Of a stretch of 9,773 bases of DNA, positions 1 to 6,907 are shown piece by piece. Position 1 is the first letter of the stretch, and each line of letters opens with the position of its first letter. This stretch comes from JAHJDR01 sp964526915 (lineage in GTDB: Bacteria; UBA10199; JADGCS01). The position numbers and the translations under genes are program-made. The notes beneath the pieces are model-generated. The model ran no database searches. It was not told the origin of the DNA and saw nothing but the letters and a program-made list of their open reading frames with translations. Location: contig CAZGMS010000210.1 in assembly GCA_964526915.1 (NCBI GenBank), forward strand, positions 1 through 9,773. Direction: 5' to 3'.

Positions 1-19
1 GGGGGGGGGGGGGGGGGGG
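1..19. other. poly-G run at contig edge (probable artefact)
   Basis: The window opens with 19 consecutive G residues, followed by ordinary mixed sequence. Runs like this at contig ends typically come from two-colour sequencing chemistry, where absence of signal is read as G. I infer an assembly or read artefact and would not treat it as biological. It also means the true sequence next to position 20 is unknown. Confidence 0.8.
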
Positions 20-80
20 CTTCAAGGCAGATCTTTATCAACCCACACCAATAGGAAGACGACGATCTTGCCTAAAAAAC

Positions 81-326
81 TCAGTCGTTGATGGTCACCG
101 TACGGGGAGCCTTTTTTTGTGGCTCTGATTTTTGCTCGTACTTTCGTTTAAACTTTTCTACACGACCAGCGATATCCAAGATCTTCTGCTTGCCAGTATA
201 AAAAGGGTGGCAACCCGAACAAATCGACGAGTGCACATCTTTTACCGTGGAATAAGTGTGTATTTCGTTTCCACAGGCGCATTTGATCTTTACTTCGTGC
301 ATAGCTGGATGAATTCCTTCTTTCAC
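81..326 (-). CDS. rpmE: 50S ribosomal protein bL31, zinc-binding form
   Basis: Structural protein of the large ribosomal subunit that helps bridge the two subunits. The 81-residue product starts KEGIHP after the initiator and carries the zinc ligands of the C+ type of bL31: C16 and C18 (CACGN) and C36 and C39 (CSGCHPFYTGKQK), followed by GRVEKFKRKY. The C-terminus has a short basic extension (about 18 residues) beyond the usual core. I chose the GTG at 326 over an in-frame GTG at 338. A GGAGG ribosome binding site lies five bases before 326, inside the four extra codons the longer form would need, and the family normally begins MK-x-x-IHP. It is monocistronic as far as can be seen; prfA often follows in related genomes, but the contig ends too soon to tell. 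Identity is near certain; the start is very likely. Confidence 0.96.
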   Translation of the reverse strand: MKEGIHPAMHEVKIKCACGNEIHTYSTVKDVHSSICSGCHPFYTGKQKILDIAGRVEKFKRKYEQKSEPQKKAPRTVTIND

Positions 327-358
327 AGTGTCCTCCACAGGTTCTACCTACAAGTCCC

Positions 359-374
359 ACAGCTTACTTGCTGT
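359..374 (-). promoter_or_regulatory. hairpin in the rpmE leader
   Basis: An inverted repeat ACAGC-6-GCTGT lies about 33-48 bases upstream of the rpmE start, inside the probable 5' leader. A smaller AGGT-AGA-ACCT hairpin sits between it and the GGAGG site. bL31 genes in several phyla are known to be autoregulated through structured leaders, so this could be such an element. The stems are short, and I do not recognise a specific published leader class. Confidence 0.3.
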
Positions 375-390
375 TTTTAGGCACAAGGTC

Positions 391-419
391 ATTAGAGCGG
401 CCCTAATTAAACACAACAA
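391..419 (-). promoter_or_regulatory. possible sigma-70 promoter of rpmE
   Basis: On the minus strand TTGTTG (414-419) is followed after 17 bases by TCTAAT (391-396). The -10 matches TATAAT at 5 of 6 positions; the -35 matches TTGACA at only 3 of 6. Transcription would begin near 384, giving a leader of about 58 nucleotides that includes the hairpin at 359-374. The position and spacing are reasonable, but the -35 is weak. Confidence 0.35.
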
Positions 420-781
420 GTCAAAAAGTAAAGAGCAAAGGGAGACTTTTTTTGTTCCCACCAGTAAAAACGGTAACACAAAAGGACCACAAATCAAAGA
501 ATCCCTACAAAAAATAATCGTTAATAAAATAGATCAGTAATATTGACGAGATATCCCCTTGGCAAATTTCCTTCAGTTTAAGGTTGACAGGTCATAAGGA
601 CACAAAATTTGTAAATCCTTAGAATGACTGAATTATTAGATTAAAAGCAAACATCTTTGTAATATCCCGATATGGTTGCTGGTTTTTGAAGGTTATGTCG
701 CTGTGGGAATTGGTTTCCGCGGTGGGGTGGGTGAGAATACAACTCTTGTGTAGTGATCGTTATCAGGAAATTGTTTTCGGA

Positions 782-2140
782 TCAAAACAATCGATCCACC
801 AGTTCCGAGACGGTTTTAAATCTCATGACCTCGACGTCTTGGTCAAGCTTTGTCAGTTTTGGTTTGCTGGGACAGACCACGGTTTTGTAGCCCAGTTTCT
901 TGGCCTCGTTTAGCCGGGTTTCGAAATGACTCACCGAACGGATCTCACCACTGAGCCCGATTTCACCCATAGCCACCATGTGGCCGGGGAGGCAGGTATT
1001 TTTGTAGCTACTCACCAGACTCATGAGGATGGCTGCGTCCGCGGAGGGTTCAAACACCTTCAGTCCTCCCACGGCACTCACATAAATATCCTGATTATAC
1101 AGATTGAGCCCCGTGGCTTTCTCGAGCACCGCGACGATGAGTGACACACGGTTGTGGTCCACACCGATGGCAGTGCGTCGCGGGTTGGCCAACTGTGAAG
1201 AACTCACGAGTGATTGGATTTCGGTGAGAATCGGTCGCGTACCCTCCAAAGCGGCTGTGACACACGAGCCGATGCTGTGCTCGGATTTTTCGCGCAGAAA
1301 ATGTTGGCTGGGGTTGGTGACCTCGATGAGTCCCTGCGCTGTCATCTCAAACACACCGATCTCGTTGGTGGAACCGTAACGATTTTTGATGGTGCGCAGG
1401 ATACGAAATTGTCCGGTGTTCTCCCCTTCGAAATACAACACCGTGTCGACCATGTGTTCGAGCACGCGCGGTCCGGCGATGGCGCCTTCTTTGGTGACAT
1501 GCCCGATCAGGATGGTGGTGGTGCCAGATGTTTTGGAAAAATACAAAAGTTTGGCAGCACTCTCACGCACCTGAGACAAGGAACCCGGGGCTGATTCGAG
1601 GTGGGGCAGATAAACGGTTTGGATCGAGTCGATCACGAGGACCTGTGGTTTGATTTTTTCGACATGTTCCAGAATGCGGTCCAGTGAATTTTCGGTGACG
1701 ATGGTGAGGTCCGATGTGACTTTGAGTCGTTGTGCCCTGAGTTTGATCTGCTCCTTGGACTCTTCACCCGTCACATACAAAACCGAAATGTTGTTGAGCG
1801 ACAAATGATCGAGTGTTTGCAAAATGAGTGTTGACTTGCCAATGCCAGGATCACCGCCCATAAGGATGAGAGAACCGGGGACCATGCCGCCGCCGAGGGT
1901 GCGATCGAGTTCGGAAATCTGTGTTTCGTAACGTGGCATTTTCTCCAGTGAGATTTCACTCAAGGTGACGGGCTTGTCGGAGCGGAGCGTCACAAAGCCG
2001 GAGCGTTCGCGTTCGTTGACGGTGCTTTGGACTTTTTCCTCAACGAACGTGTTCCATTCGTTGCATTCGGGGCATTTTCCCAGCCATTTGGGGGCCTGAC
2101 AACCGCATTGTTGGCAGAAAAAAGTGGTTTTAGGTTTCAT
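782..2140 (-). CDS. radA: DNA repair protein RadA (Sms)
   Basis: RecA-like ATPase and helicase acting in the cytoplasm during homologous recombination, where it extends strand invasion and helps process branched intermediates. The 452 residues show the whole family layout. An N-terminal C4 zinc finger (C9, C12, C23, C26) is followed by the Walker A GGDPGIGKST (95-104), the Walker B LVIDS (168-172) and the RadA signature KNRYG (252-256). The C-terminal part (about 275-452) is the Lon-protease-like domain that organises the hexamer. Length is normal. The ATG at 2140 overlaps the stop of the upstream gene as ATGA, which supports this start; the ribosome binding site is weak (GGAAG about 12 bases upstream), consistent with translational coupling. 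It is the last gene of the coaX operon. No missing residue or frameshift was seen. Confidence 0.98.
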   Translation of the reverse strand: MKPKTTFFCQQCGCQAPKWLGKCPECNEWNTFVEEKVQSTVNERERSGFVTLRSDKPVTLSEISLEKMPRYETQISELDRTLGGGMVPGSLILMGGDPGIGKSTLILQTLDHLSLNNISVLYVTGEESKEQIKLRAQRLKVTSDLTIVTENSLDRILEHVEKIKPQVLVIDSIQTVYLPHLESAPGSLSQVRESAAKLLYFSKTSGTTTILIGHVTKEGAIAGPRVLEHMVDTVLYFEGENTGQFRILRTIKNRYGSTNEIGVFEMTAQGLIEVTNPSQHFLREKSEHSIGSCVTAALEGTRPILTEIQSLVSSSQLANPRRTAIGVDHNRVSLIVAVLEKATGLNLYNQDIYVSAVGGLKVFEPSADAAILMSLVSSYKNTCLPGHMVAMGEIGLSGEIRSVSHFETRLNEAKKLGYKTVVCPSKPKLTKLDQDVEVMRFKTVSELVDRLF

Positions 2141-3363
2141 AATATTGAATCGCTTCCCACCGTTTCAAGCACATCGTCACTGTTTTTGAACGACTTGAGG
2201 TCCTTGATGACGCGGGAGGTGATTTGAGCGACTGCGGCCAGCCCCTGACTGGACAATTCGTGATTGAGGTGTTCCGTGAGTTGGCTGGCAATCGCGGGCA
2301 CATCACTGCCCACGTGCAAAAAATCGCTCGTGGCAATCACAAGCCATTGCCCATTATCTACGTGTCCCACAATGTAAGGGTCAGGGAATTTTTCGAGCAG
2401 ACAGCTCGTGGTATTGATGATGATGTGCTTTTTGATTTTGTGATCGGTGATGATCTGGTCCAGAGGATCAATCGCGAAATAGAACAAACACACGTCATGA
2501 ACTCCTTTGTGGGCGCGTCTGATCTCGAGATCAAGTTTGCGTTTGAAGTACGAAAGGTTGTAGGCTTGGGTATCCAATTCGTGCAAGAGCACCTCGTTGA
2601 GCCTTCCCGTGAGCCGTTCGTATTTGGCTTTTTCCCGTTTGATCTGCTGTTCCTGTTTTTGTTTTTGAGACGCGTCGTCCAAAAAATAAATGTAACCCAA
2701 GGTGTTTTTTTTGGAAGTGACAATGTTTTGGTGTACGTTGAGATAGCTAGCCGACGTGGAGACGAGGAGCGAGTCGAAATATTTTTCGAAAGAATTTTGT
2801 GACGGGTTGCGTGGTTCCTCAAGGGCGATCGTTGGACCCAGATAATGGGTCAGTTGTTTGAGTTGCGGGTCGAAATTCAGAAATCGTTTGGCCTGGTCGT
2901 TGGCATAAAAAATTGAGTTTTCGGCATCGGTCAGGATGATGCCGAGGGGTGAGTGTTCGGAGAGATAAAACGGGTGCGGTTTGATTTTGCCGCGGAGTTG
3001 ATAAACAGCCTGCAGGTGTTCACCCACCTTTGCTTGATGAAAGGACAGGACCTCGAAGATGTGGTTGTTGGTGACACGCAAGGGAACAAAATACAGGTTA
3101 TCCGTGAAGGGGATTTTGTTGTAGATCTCGGGCGAATCGTGCGCGATGATCGGCAATTCCTTGTCAAGTTCGTATACCGTGAGGACCGATTGCATTAGCT
3201 GCAGCACATCTTTTTCGGCGATGAAGACGAAATCGAATTCTTTTTTGAACAACTGTTTTTTGAGAGCCGCGACGTTGTTCACGCGTGTGAAAGCAAAGTC
3301 GTTTTCGAGATTTTCGATGAGGGGGGAGCGGGATTTTTTTTGCAAAAGGACGGCTTGTAACAT
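2137..3363 (-). CDS. receiver-like / PAS / degenerate GGDEF-like protein
   Basis: 408-residue soluble protein of unknown role, with no signal peptide or membrane segment. By eye it has three parts. Residues about 1-110 alternate strands and helices like a response-regulator receiver, but the third strand (FDFVFIAEKD, 43-52) lacks a clear phospho-acceptor Asp. Residues about 131-235 read as a PAS domain (EHSPLGIILTDAENSIFYANDQA). A charged, Lys/Gln/Glu-rich coiled-coil linker spans 232-262. Residues about 268-400 follow the GGDEF fold (FKRKLDLEIRRA, then LFYFAIDPLDQI), but the signature loop is HVDNGQW (334-340) instead of R-Y-GGDEF. It should therefore not make cyclic di-GMP; a sensing, scaffolding or nucleotide-binding role is more likely. 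It starts 9 bases after the methyltransferase gene and overlaps radA by ATGA. The domain calls are from pattern reading, not a profile search; the reading frame itself is secure. Confidence 0.8.
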   Translation of the reverse strand: MLQAVLLQKKSRSPLIENLENDFAFTRVNNVAALKKQLFKKEFDFVFIAEKDVLQLMQSVLTVYELDKELPIIAHDSPEIYNKIPFTDNLYFVPLRVTNNHIFEVLSFHQAKVGEHLQAVYQLRGKIKPHPFYLSEHSPLGIILTDAENSIFYANDQAKRFLNFDPQLKQLTHYLGPTIALEEPRNPSQNSFEKYFDSLLVSTSASYLNVHQNIVTSKKNTLGYIYFLDDASQKQKQEQQIKREKAKYERLTGRLNEVLLHELDTQAYNLSYFKRKLDLEIRRAHKGVHDVCLFYFAIDPLDQIITDHKIKKHIIINTTSCLLEKFPDPYIVGHVDNGQWLVIATSDFLHVGSDVPAIASQLTEHLNHELSSQGLAAVAQITSRVIKDLKSFKNSDDVLETVGSDSIL

Positions 3364-3372
3364 GCTTTTCGT

Positions 3373-4086
3373 TTACCGCCTCATCCGATAAAACGCAATC
3401 AACTGTTCTCGCTTGGTGCCGTGTCCGGGGATTTTTTTGACCTCAAAACCGGCCTCAGTCAGAGCCCTTCTAACGTGCCCTGCTACGGAATAGGTGAGTA
3501 ACATGGTCTCCGCGTCACAACACTGTCTCAATAGCGAGAAAACTTCGTGAGACCAACATTCTGGGGTCTTTGAGGGCGAAAATGGGTCGTGTAAAATAAC
3601 ATCGAATTTTGCATTGTTGGCCACGAGTTGGTTAAGTTTTTCTTTAAGGTCACCGATCATCAACTGAGAGCGTAAATGGGGGCGTGCGATGACCTTGTTA
3701 TGTTTGTATTCGGCGAGCAGGTTGAGCAATTCCTCCTGGTGTTTACCGAGTTTCAAGTGTTCATTTGTTACTGGCAAGGTCAGAATTTCGGGTTCATGTT
3801 CGATGGAGGTGATATCGAGAAAATCTGGTGGAGGGGACTGATTTTGTCCATTTGAATAGGTTTCGTTAACATAACAGAGCCAGTTGTAACCCAGGCCAAA
3901 CCCCACGTCGAGGACGCGCCAGGTGGGCGAATGCGATTGAGGCGAGGATTGCAAAAAAGGATTCAAATAAACATGACGGCATTCGGTCAGGGCCCCCGAA
4001 CGAGAATGATAGATTTCATCGATGTCTCTGCGGTGCAGGGTATAACTCCCATCATCGGTTTTGAACCAACTGAAATTCTGTGTCAT
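3373..4086 (-). CDS. mnmC: MnmC-type tRNA (5-methylaminomethyl-2-thiouridine) methyltransferase
   Basis: SAM-dependent methyltransferase of the DUF752/Methyltransf_30 family, equivalent to the methyltransferase half of MnmC. That domain methylates the aminomethyl group of uridine 34 in the tRNA wobble position (nm5 to mnm5). The 237 residues include the SAM-binding loop DVGFGLGYN (60-68), an acidic second-strand region (SIEHEPE, 94-100) and the family block ILHDPFSPSKTPECW (164-178) with D167 in the expected catalytic place. The end AGHVRRALTEAGF then GHGTKREQLIAFYR is also typical. The FAD-dependent oxidoreductase half of bifunctional MnmC is absent. I placed the start at 4086, where the ATG overlaps the coaX stop as ATGA. 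An ATG two codons earlier (4092) is possible; anything further upstream merely reads through coaX in another frame. Exact substrate is inferred from the family. Confidence 0.88.
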   Translation of the reverse strand: MTQNFSWFKTDDGSYTLHRRDIDEIYHSRSGALTECRHVYLNPFLQSSPQSHSPTWRVLDVGFGLGYNWLCYVNETYSNGQNQSPPPDFLDITSIEHEPEILTLPVTNEHLKLGKHQEELLNLLAEYKHNKVIARPHLRSQLMIGDLKEKLNQLVANNAKFDVILHDPFSPSKTPECWSHEVFSLLRQCCDAETMLLTYSVAGHVRRALTEAGFEVKKIPGHGTKREQLIAFYRMRR

Positions 4087-4850
4087 TGACATTTTTCCCA
4101 GATCAGTCTGAGACCGTTGCTGGTCAGGTGAGGTTCGTGTTGTACAGGCCGAATCATTTCGGAGACAAAAAGATGAGACAGCCCTCCCGTCATGATGATT
4201 TTCAGGGGGCAACGGGTTTCGGCCTCGATCCTTGCAATCATCGATTCCAGAAGACCCAGATATCCAAAGAACAGACCTGATTCCAGACAGGCCTGCGTGT
4301 TGTCGCCGATGACCGCTGGTGGCTTTTTGATCTCGATGCGATGCAACTGTGAGGCATTCTGGAACAGGTGGTTCGCCGAAGACAGCAGTCCCGGGGCGAT
4401 GGCGCCGCCGATGAAGGTGTCTTCGAGCACACAGTCGAATTTGGTGGCTGTGCCCAGATCGATCACAAGAAGATTTTCGTGACAAACATGCTGTGCCGCA
4501 CAGACATTGATCAACCGGTCGATGCCCACCTTGTGAGGTTCAGGCACGTTGATGTTAATGAGTTTGCGGCAGTGCTCCTGTGTGACCCAGAGGGGCTGGC
4601 TTTGGGGGAGGAGGCTGTGACACAGGTTTTGAATGTTGTCTCGAAGTTCGGGGACCACTGAGCCAATCACCACATGCTTGATGGTTTGATTGTCGATGCC
4701 CTGCTCCTTGAATTTGGGAAGCAATACCTCGGGCCACTGCTTTGCTGGCAGGTTCTTGATGGTTGCCAATCGCATTTCGGACAAAAACTTGTCATGTACG
4801 AAAAATCCCAGAACGATGTTGGTGTTGCCGATGTCGATGGTTAATAACAT
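4083..4850 (-). CDS. coaX: type III pantothenate kinase
   Basis: Phosphorylates pantothenate with ATP, the first committed step of coenzyme A synthesis, in the cytoplasm. The 255-residue length is normal for CoaX. It has the ASKHA-fold phosphate motif DIGNTN (6-11), the GIDR motif (109-112) with the probable catalytic Asp111, the second phosphate motif DLGTAT (131-136), GGAIAPG (148-154) and the MTGG adenosine-site motif (220-223). Starting at the ATG at 4850 gives the standard MLLTIDIGNTN terminus. A TTG at 4880 would add ten residues that look unrelated to the family. No good Shine-Dalgarno precedes 4850; GATAAT lies only a few bases upstream, so leaderless initiation is conceivable. It is the first gene of the four-gene minus-strand operon. 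Type III kinases are not feedback-inhibited by CoA, unlike type I. Confidence 0.95.
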   Translation of the reverse strand: MLLTIDIGNTNIVLGFFVHDKFLSEMRLATIKNLPAKQWPEVLLPKFKEQGIDNQTIKHVVIGSVVPELRDNIQNLCHSLLPQSQPLWVTQEHCRKLININVPEPHKVGIDRLINVCAAQHVCHENLLVIDLGTATKFDCVLEDTFIGGAIAPGLLSSANHLFQNASQLHRIEIKKPPAVIGDNTQACLESGLFFGYLGLLESMIARIEAETRCPLKIIMTGGLSHLFVSEMIRPVQHEPHLTSNGLRLIWEKCQ

Positions 4851-4868
4851 GTGATTATCAAACTTGGG

Positions 4869-4889
4869 TGTAAGGCACAAGGCGCAAGG
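4869..4889. repeat. three tandem 7-mers ending in AAGG
   Basis: Three consecutive heptamers, TGTAAGG, CACAAGG and CGCAAGG, sit just upstream of coaX. The conserved AAGG with variable preceding bases is a pattern I associate with short-period intergenic repeats seen in many environmental bacterial genomes. The array is short and could be chance, but it lies close to a second repeat type in the same spacer. Confidence 0.5.
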
Positions 4890-4946
4890 CTTACGGCTAC
4901 AGACAGAATCTGATCGTTAGCCGGAGGCGATGACCTGTTTCGTCCA

Positions 4947-4994
4947 TCGTGTTTTCGCCCCCTCGTCGCTTCGTTTTTAGTCGCTTCGTTTTTA
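4947..4994. repeat. intergenic repeat with 15-base tandem duplication
   Basis: The first 20 bases (4947-4966, TCGTGTTTTCG then CCCCC then TCGT) match 17 of 20 positions with 6876-6895 on the far side of the acyl-CoA dehydrogenase gene, in the same orientation. It continues into two perfect copies of a 15-base unit GTCGCTTCGTTTTTA (4965-4979 and 4980-4994). On the opposite strand this reads as ACGAAG/ACGAAAAC-type sequence, the same flavour as the larger element at 6823-6901. Confidence 0.65.
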
Positions 4995-5019
4995 CTTGAG
5001 TGACATTGTGCGTTATGCT
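4991..5019 (+). promoter_or_regulatory. probable sigma-70 promoter of the acyl-CoA dehydrogenase gene
   Basis: TTTACT (4991-4996) and TATGCT (5014-5019) are separated by 17 bases, each matching consensus at 4 of 6 positions. Transcription would start near 5026, leaving a leader of about 35 nucleotides with the AAAGGA site. The -35 overlaps the end of the tandem repeat at 4947-4994. Confidence 0.4.
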
Positions 5020-5060
5020 ACCCCGCAGAGGCTATTTTTGTAAACAAGAAAGGATATTTT

Positions 5061-6818
5061 ATGACAACATACAAAGTCGATGAAAGAGATGTGCATTTTA
5101 ACCTTTTTGAGTACCTCCATCTGGGTGATCTGACTCAGTATGACAGGTTCAAGGATTACAACGAAGAGATTTTCAAGATGGTGGTGACCGAGGCCCTCAA
5201 GTTTGCCAAAAACGAAATTGATCCTTTGTATGTGTCGGGTGATCGGGAGGGTTGCCAGATCAATCAAGGCGTGGTGACCACACCAAAAGGCTTTAAGGAA
5301 GCCTACCAAAAAATGGGCGAGAATGGGTTCATTGGTATCGACACACCGGTCACACATGGTGGGCAAGGTTTGCCGGTGACCATTTCCACCGCGGTGGGCG
5401 AATTTGTGATTGGCGCCAATGTGGCTTTTTCACTTTATACGGGATTGACCAGAGGGGCGTCTTATTTAATTGAAACCTTCGGATTGGCGCCACTCGCTGA
5501 ACTTTTTTGTCCCAAGATGTATGGGGGGCAATGGGCTGGCACCATGTGTTTGACGGAGCCTCAGGCCGGGTCGGCTGTGGGTGATGTCAAGACAAGCGCC
5601 AAACCCAACGGCGATGGCACATACAGCATTGTGGGCAATAAAATTTTTATCACAGGTGGCGATCATGATCTGACTGAGAACATCATTCACCTCGTCTTGG
5701 CCCGCGTAGAAGGCGACGTTCCCGGTACCAAAGGCCTCTCACTTTTCATCATTCCCAAAATCTGGGTCAATAAAGACGGTTCTTTGGGAGGACCAAACGA
5801 TGTCAGTTGCGTCAACATCGAGCACAAGCTGGGCATCAAGGGCTCAGCCACGTGTTCACTGAATTTTGGTGAAAACGGAAAGTGTCGTGGTTATCTTCTT
5901 GGCCAACAGACCCAAGGCATGCGTCTCATGTTTAAACTCATGAACGAAGCCCGTTTGATGACTGGCATGCAGGGGATGGCCATTGCAGGAACTGCGTATG
6001 AAAACGCGCTTGCCTTTGCCAAGGAAAGAGTGCAGGGCGGTTCCACAACGATTGTTGACTATCCCGATGTGCGCCGTAATCTGGCGTTGTCCAAAGCGTG
6101 GGCAGAGGGCATGCGCGCCTTATTGTACGTGACTGGCCGGTGCATTGACCTTTCCGAGTGCCATTCCGATCCGGCACAGCGCGAGTATTATTCAAATCGC
6201 ACGGAACTCCTCACGCCTCTTTGCAAGGCCTATTGTACTGATTTTGGTTTTAAGGTGACGGAGTTGGGCATTCAGATCCATGGTGGCTATGGTTACTGTA
6301 GTGAATACCCTGCCGAACAATATCTGCGCGACATCAAAATCGCGTCCTTATACGAAGGGACCAATGGCATTCAGGCCATGGACCTCATGGGCCGCAAATT
6401 GGCTATCAAACAGGGTCAGCTGTTCAGGGAGTATTACGAAGAGGTGACTGGATTTACGACCAAGCACGAAGCGCATGTCGCGCTGAGAAATGAGATTGCG
6501 GCTCTCAAGAAGGCGATCGATTCTGTGGCACAGGTGGCCATGAAGATTGCCGAGTGGGGAATGGGTGGTGATCGTGTCAAACCGCTTTTGAGCGCGACCC
6601 CATTCCTGGAGTTGTGCGGGCACGCCACTCTGGCCTACCTGTTGCTTGATCAGGCTGTGTTGGCGGATGGTAAAATCGCTGAAGGCAAGACCGATGCTTT
6701 CTATCGCAACAAAATACGTACCGCCAAATTCTTTGTTTATCACATCTTGCCGGCGGTGCAGATGCGTGCCAAGGAAATCCTGAGCGAAGACCTGAGCGCG
6801 ATGGAGATGGAGTTTTAG
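5061..6818 (+). CDS. acyl-CoA dehydrogenase, large (DmdC-like) family
   Basis: FAD enzyme that introduces the alpha-beta double bond in an acyl-CoA and passes electrons to electron-transfer flavoprotein. The 585 residues place it in the large class with extra N- and C-terminal regions (relatives are about 590-600 aa and often labelled DmdC, 3-methylthiopropionyl-CoA dehydrogenase). Visible features are a helical N-terminal extension (about 1-50), the FAD/substrate segment GTMCLTEPQAGSAVGD, IVGNKIFITGGDHD, and the block LQ-IHGGYGY...YLRDIKIASLYEGTNGIQ with the probable catalytic base Glu432. The last 130 residues or so are the family's C-terminal helical domain. AAAGGA six bases before the ATG is a good ribosome binding site. 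Substrate chain length cannot be read from the sequence; the DmdC name alone does not imply DMSP metabolism, since no dmdA, dmdB or dmdD is nearby. It is bracketed by related repeats and followed by glpA on the same strand. Confidence 0.93.
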   Translation: MTTYKVDERDVHFNLFEYLHLGDLTQYDRFKDYNEEIFKMVVTEALKFAKNEIDPLYVSGDREGCQINQGVVTTPKGFKEAYQKMGENGFIGIDTPVTHGGQGLPVTISTAVGEFVIGANVAFSLYTGLTRGASYLIETFGLAPLAELFCPKMYGGQWAGTMCLTEPQAGSAVGDVKTSAKPNGDGTYSIVGNKIFITGGDHDLTENIIHLVLARVEGDVPGTKGLSLFIIPKIWVNKDGSLGGPNDVSCVNIEHKLGIKGSATCSLNFGENGKCRGYLLGQQTQGMRLMFKLMNEARLMTGMQGMAIAGTAYENALAFAKERVQGGSTTIVDYPDVRRNLALSKAWAEGMRALLYVTGRCIDLSECHSDPAQREYYSNRTELLTPLCKAYCTDFGFKVTELGIQIHGGYGYCSEYPAEQYLRDIKIASLYEGTNGIQAMDLMGRKLAIKQGQLFREYYEEVTGFTTKHEAHVALRNEIAALKKAIDSVAQVAMKIAEWGMGGDRVKPLLSATPFLELCGHATLAYLLLDQAVLADGKIAEGKTDAFYRNKIRTAKFFVYHILPAVQMRAKEILSEDLSAMEMEF

Positions 6819-6822
6819 GGAA

Positions 6823-6901
6823 GAAGACACGAAGAAACGAAGACACGAGGGACGAAAAAGCATGTTGTCGTGTCTTCGTGTTTTCGTAGCCTCGTGTTTT
6901 C
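6823..6901. repeat. ACGAAGACACG-type intergenic inverted repeat
   Basis: Two purine/pyrimidine-biased arms of 29 bases, 6823-6851 (GAAGACACGAAG...) and 6873-6901 (its imperfect reverse complement, 22 of 29 paired), enclose a loop of about 21 bases. Each arm is itself built from repeated ACGAAG/ACACG units. No T-run follows the right arm directly, so it is not a classical terminator. The same family occurs upstream at 4947-4994. The element begins five bases after the acyl-CoA dehydrogenase stop and ends seven bases before the glpA start, filling the whole spacer. Confidence 0.75.
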
Positions 6902-6907
6902 GATGGC

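Larger units (their letters stand above)
327..781. other. intergenic region between rpmE and radA
   Basis: This 455-base stretch holds the rpmE leader and promoter at its left end and the region after the radA stop at its right end. It is AT-rich in the middle (about 400-680). I see no convincing gene: the short plus-strand frame at 328-540 has no ribosome binding site and no recognisable protein character. A perfect inverted repeat ATATC-CC-GATAT lies at 662-673, and the hexamer palindrome GATATC at 550-555 repeats its half. An exact TTGACA at 584-589 has no matching -10 at proper spacing. No hairpin with a U-tract was found after radA, so its terminator is not identified. Confidence 0.6.

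Noticed and set aside
20..80. Possible start of prfA downstream of rpmE
   Set aside because: prfA often follows rpmE, but the translated minus-strand frames do not resemble the RF1 N-terminus and the sequence runs into the poly-G artefact.
328..540. 70-codon plus-strand open frame in the rpmE/radA spacer
   Set aside because: No ribosome binding site or recognisable motif, and it overlaps the rpmE leader and likely promoter.
584..589. Perfect TTGACA as a -35 box
   Set aside because: No acceptable -10 hexamer at 16-19 bases downstream, and no gene in that direction.
2224..2802. 192-codon open frame antisense to the PAS/GGDEF-like gene
   Set aside because: It is the complement of a well-supported gene, has no ribosome binding site, and its low-complexity hydrophobic run mirrors the Lys/Gln coiled coil on the other strand.
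4087..4485. N-terminal extension of the MnmC-like protein by 133 residues
   Set aside because: The extension lies entirely inside coaX in another frame and is rich in Arg, His and Ser; the ATGA overlap at 4083-4086 gives a normal family start.
6823..6901. Rho-independent terminator after the acyl-CoA dehydrogenase gene
   Set aside because: The stem is imperfect with a loop of about 21 bases and is not followed by a T-run; repeat composition fits an intergenic repeat better.
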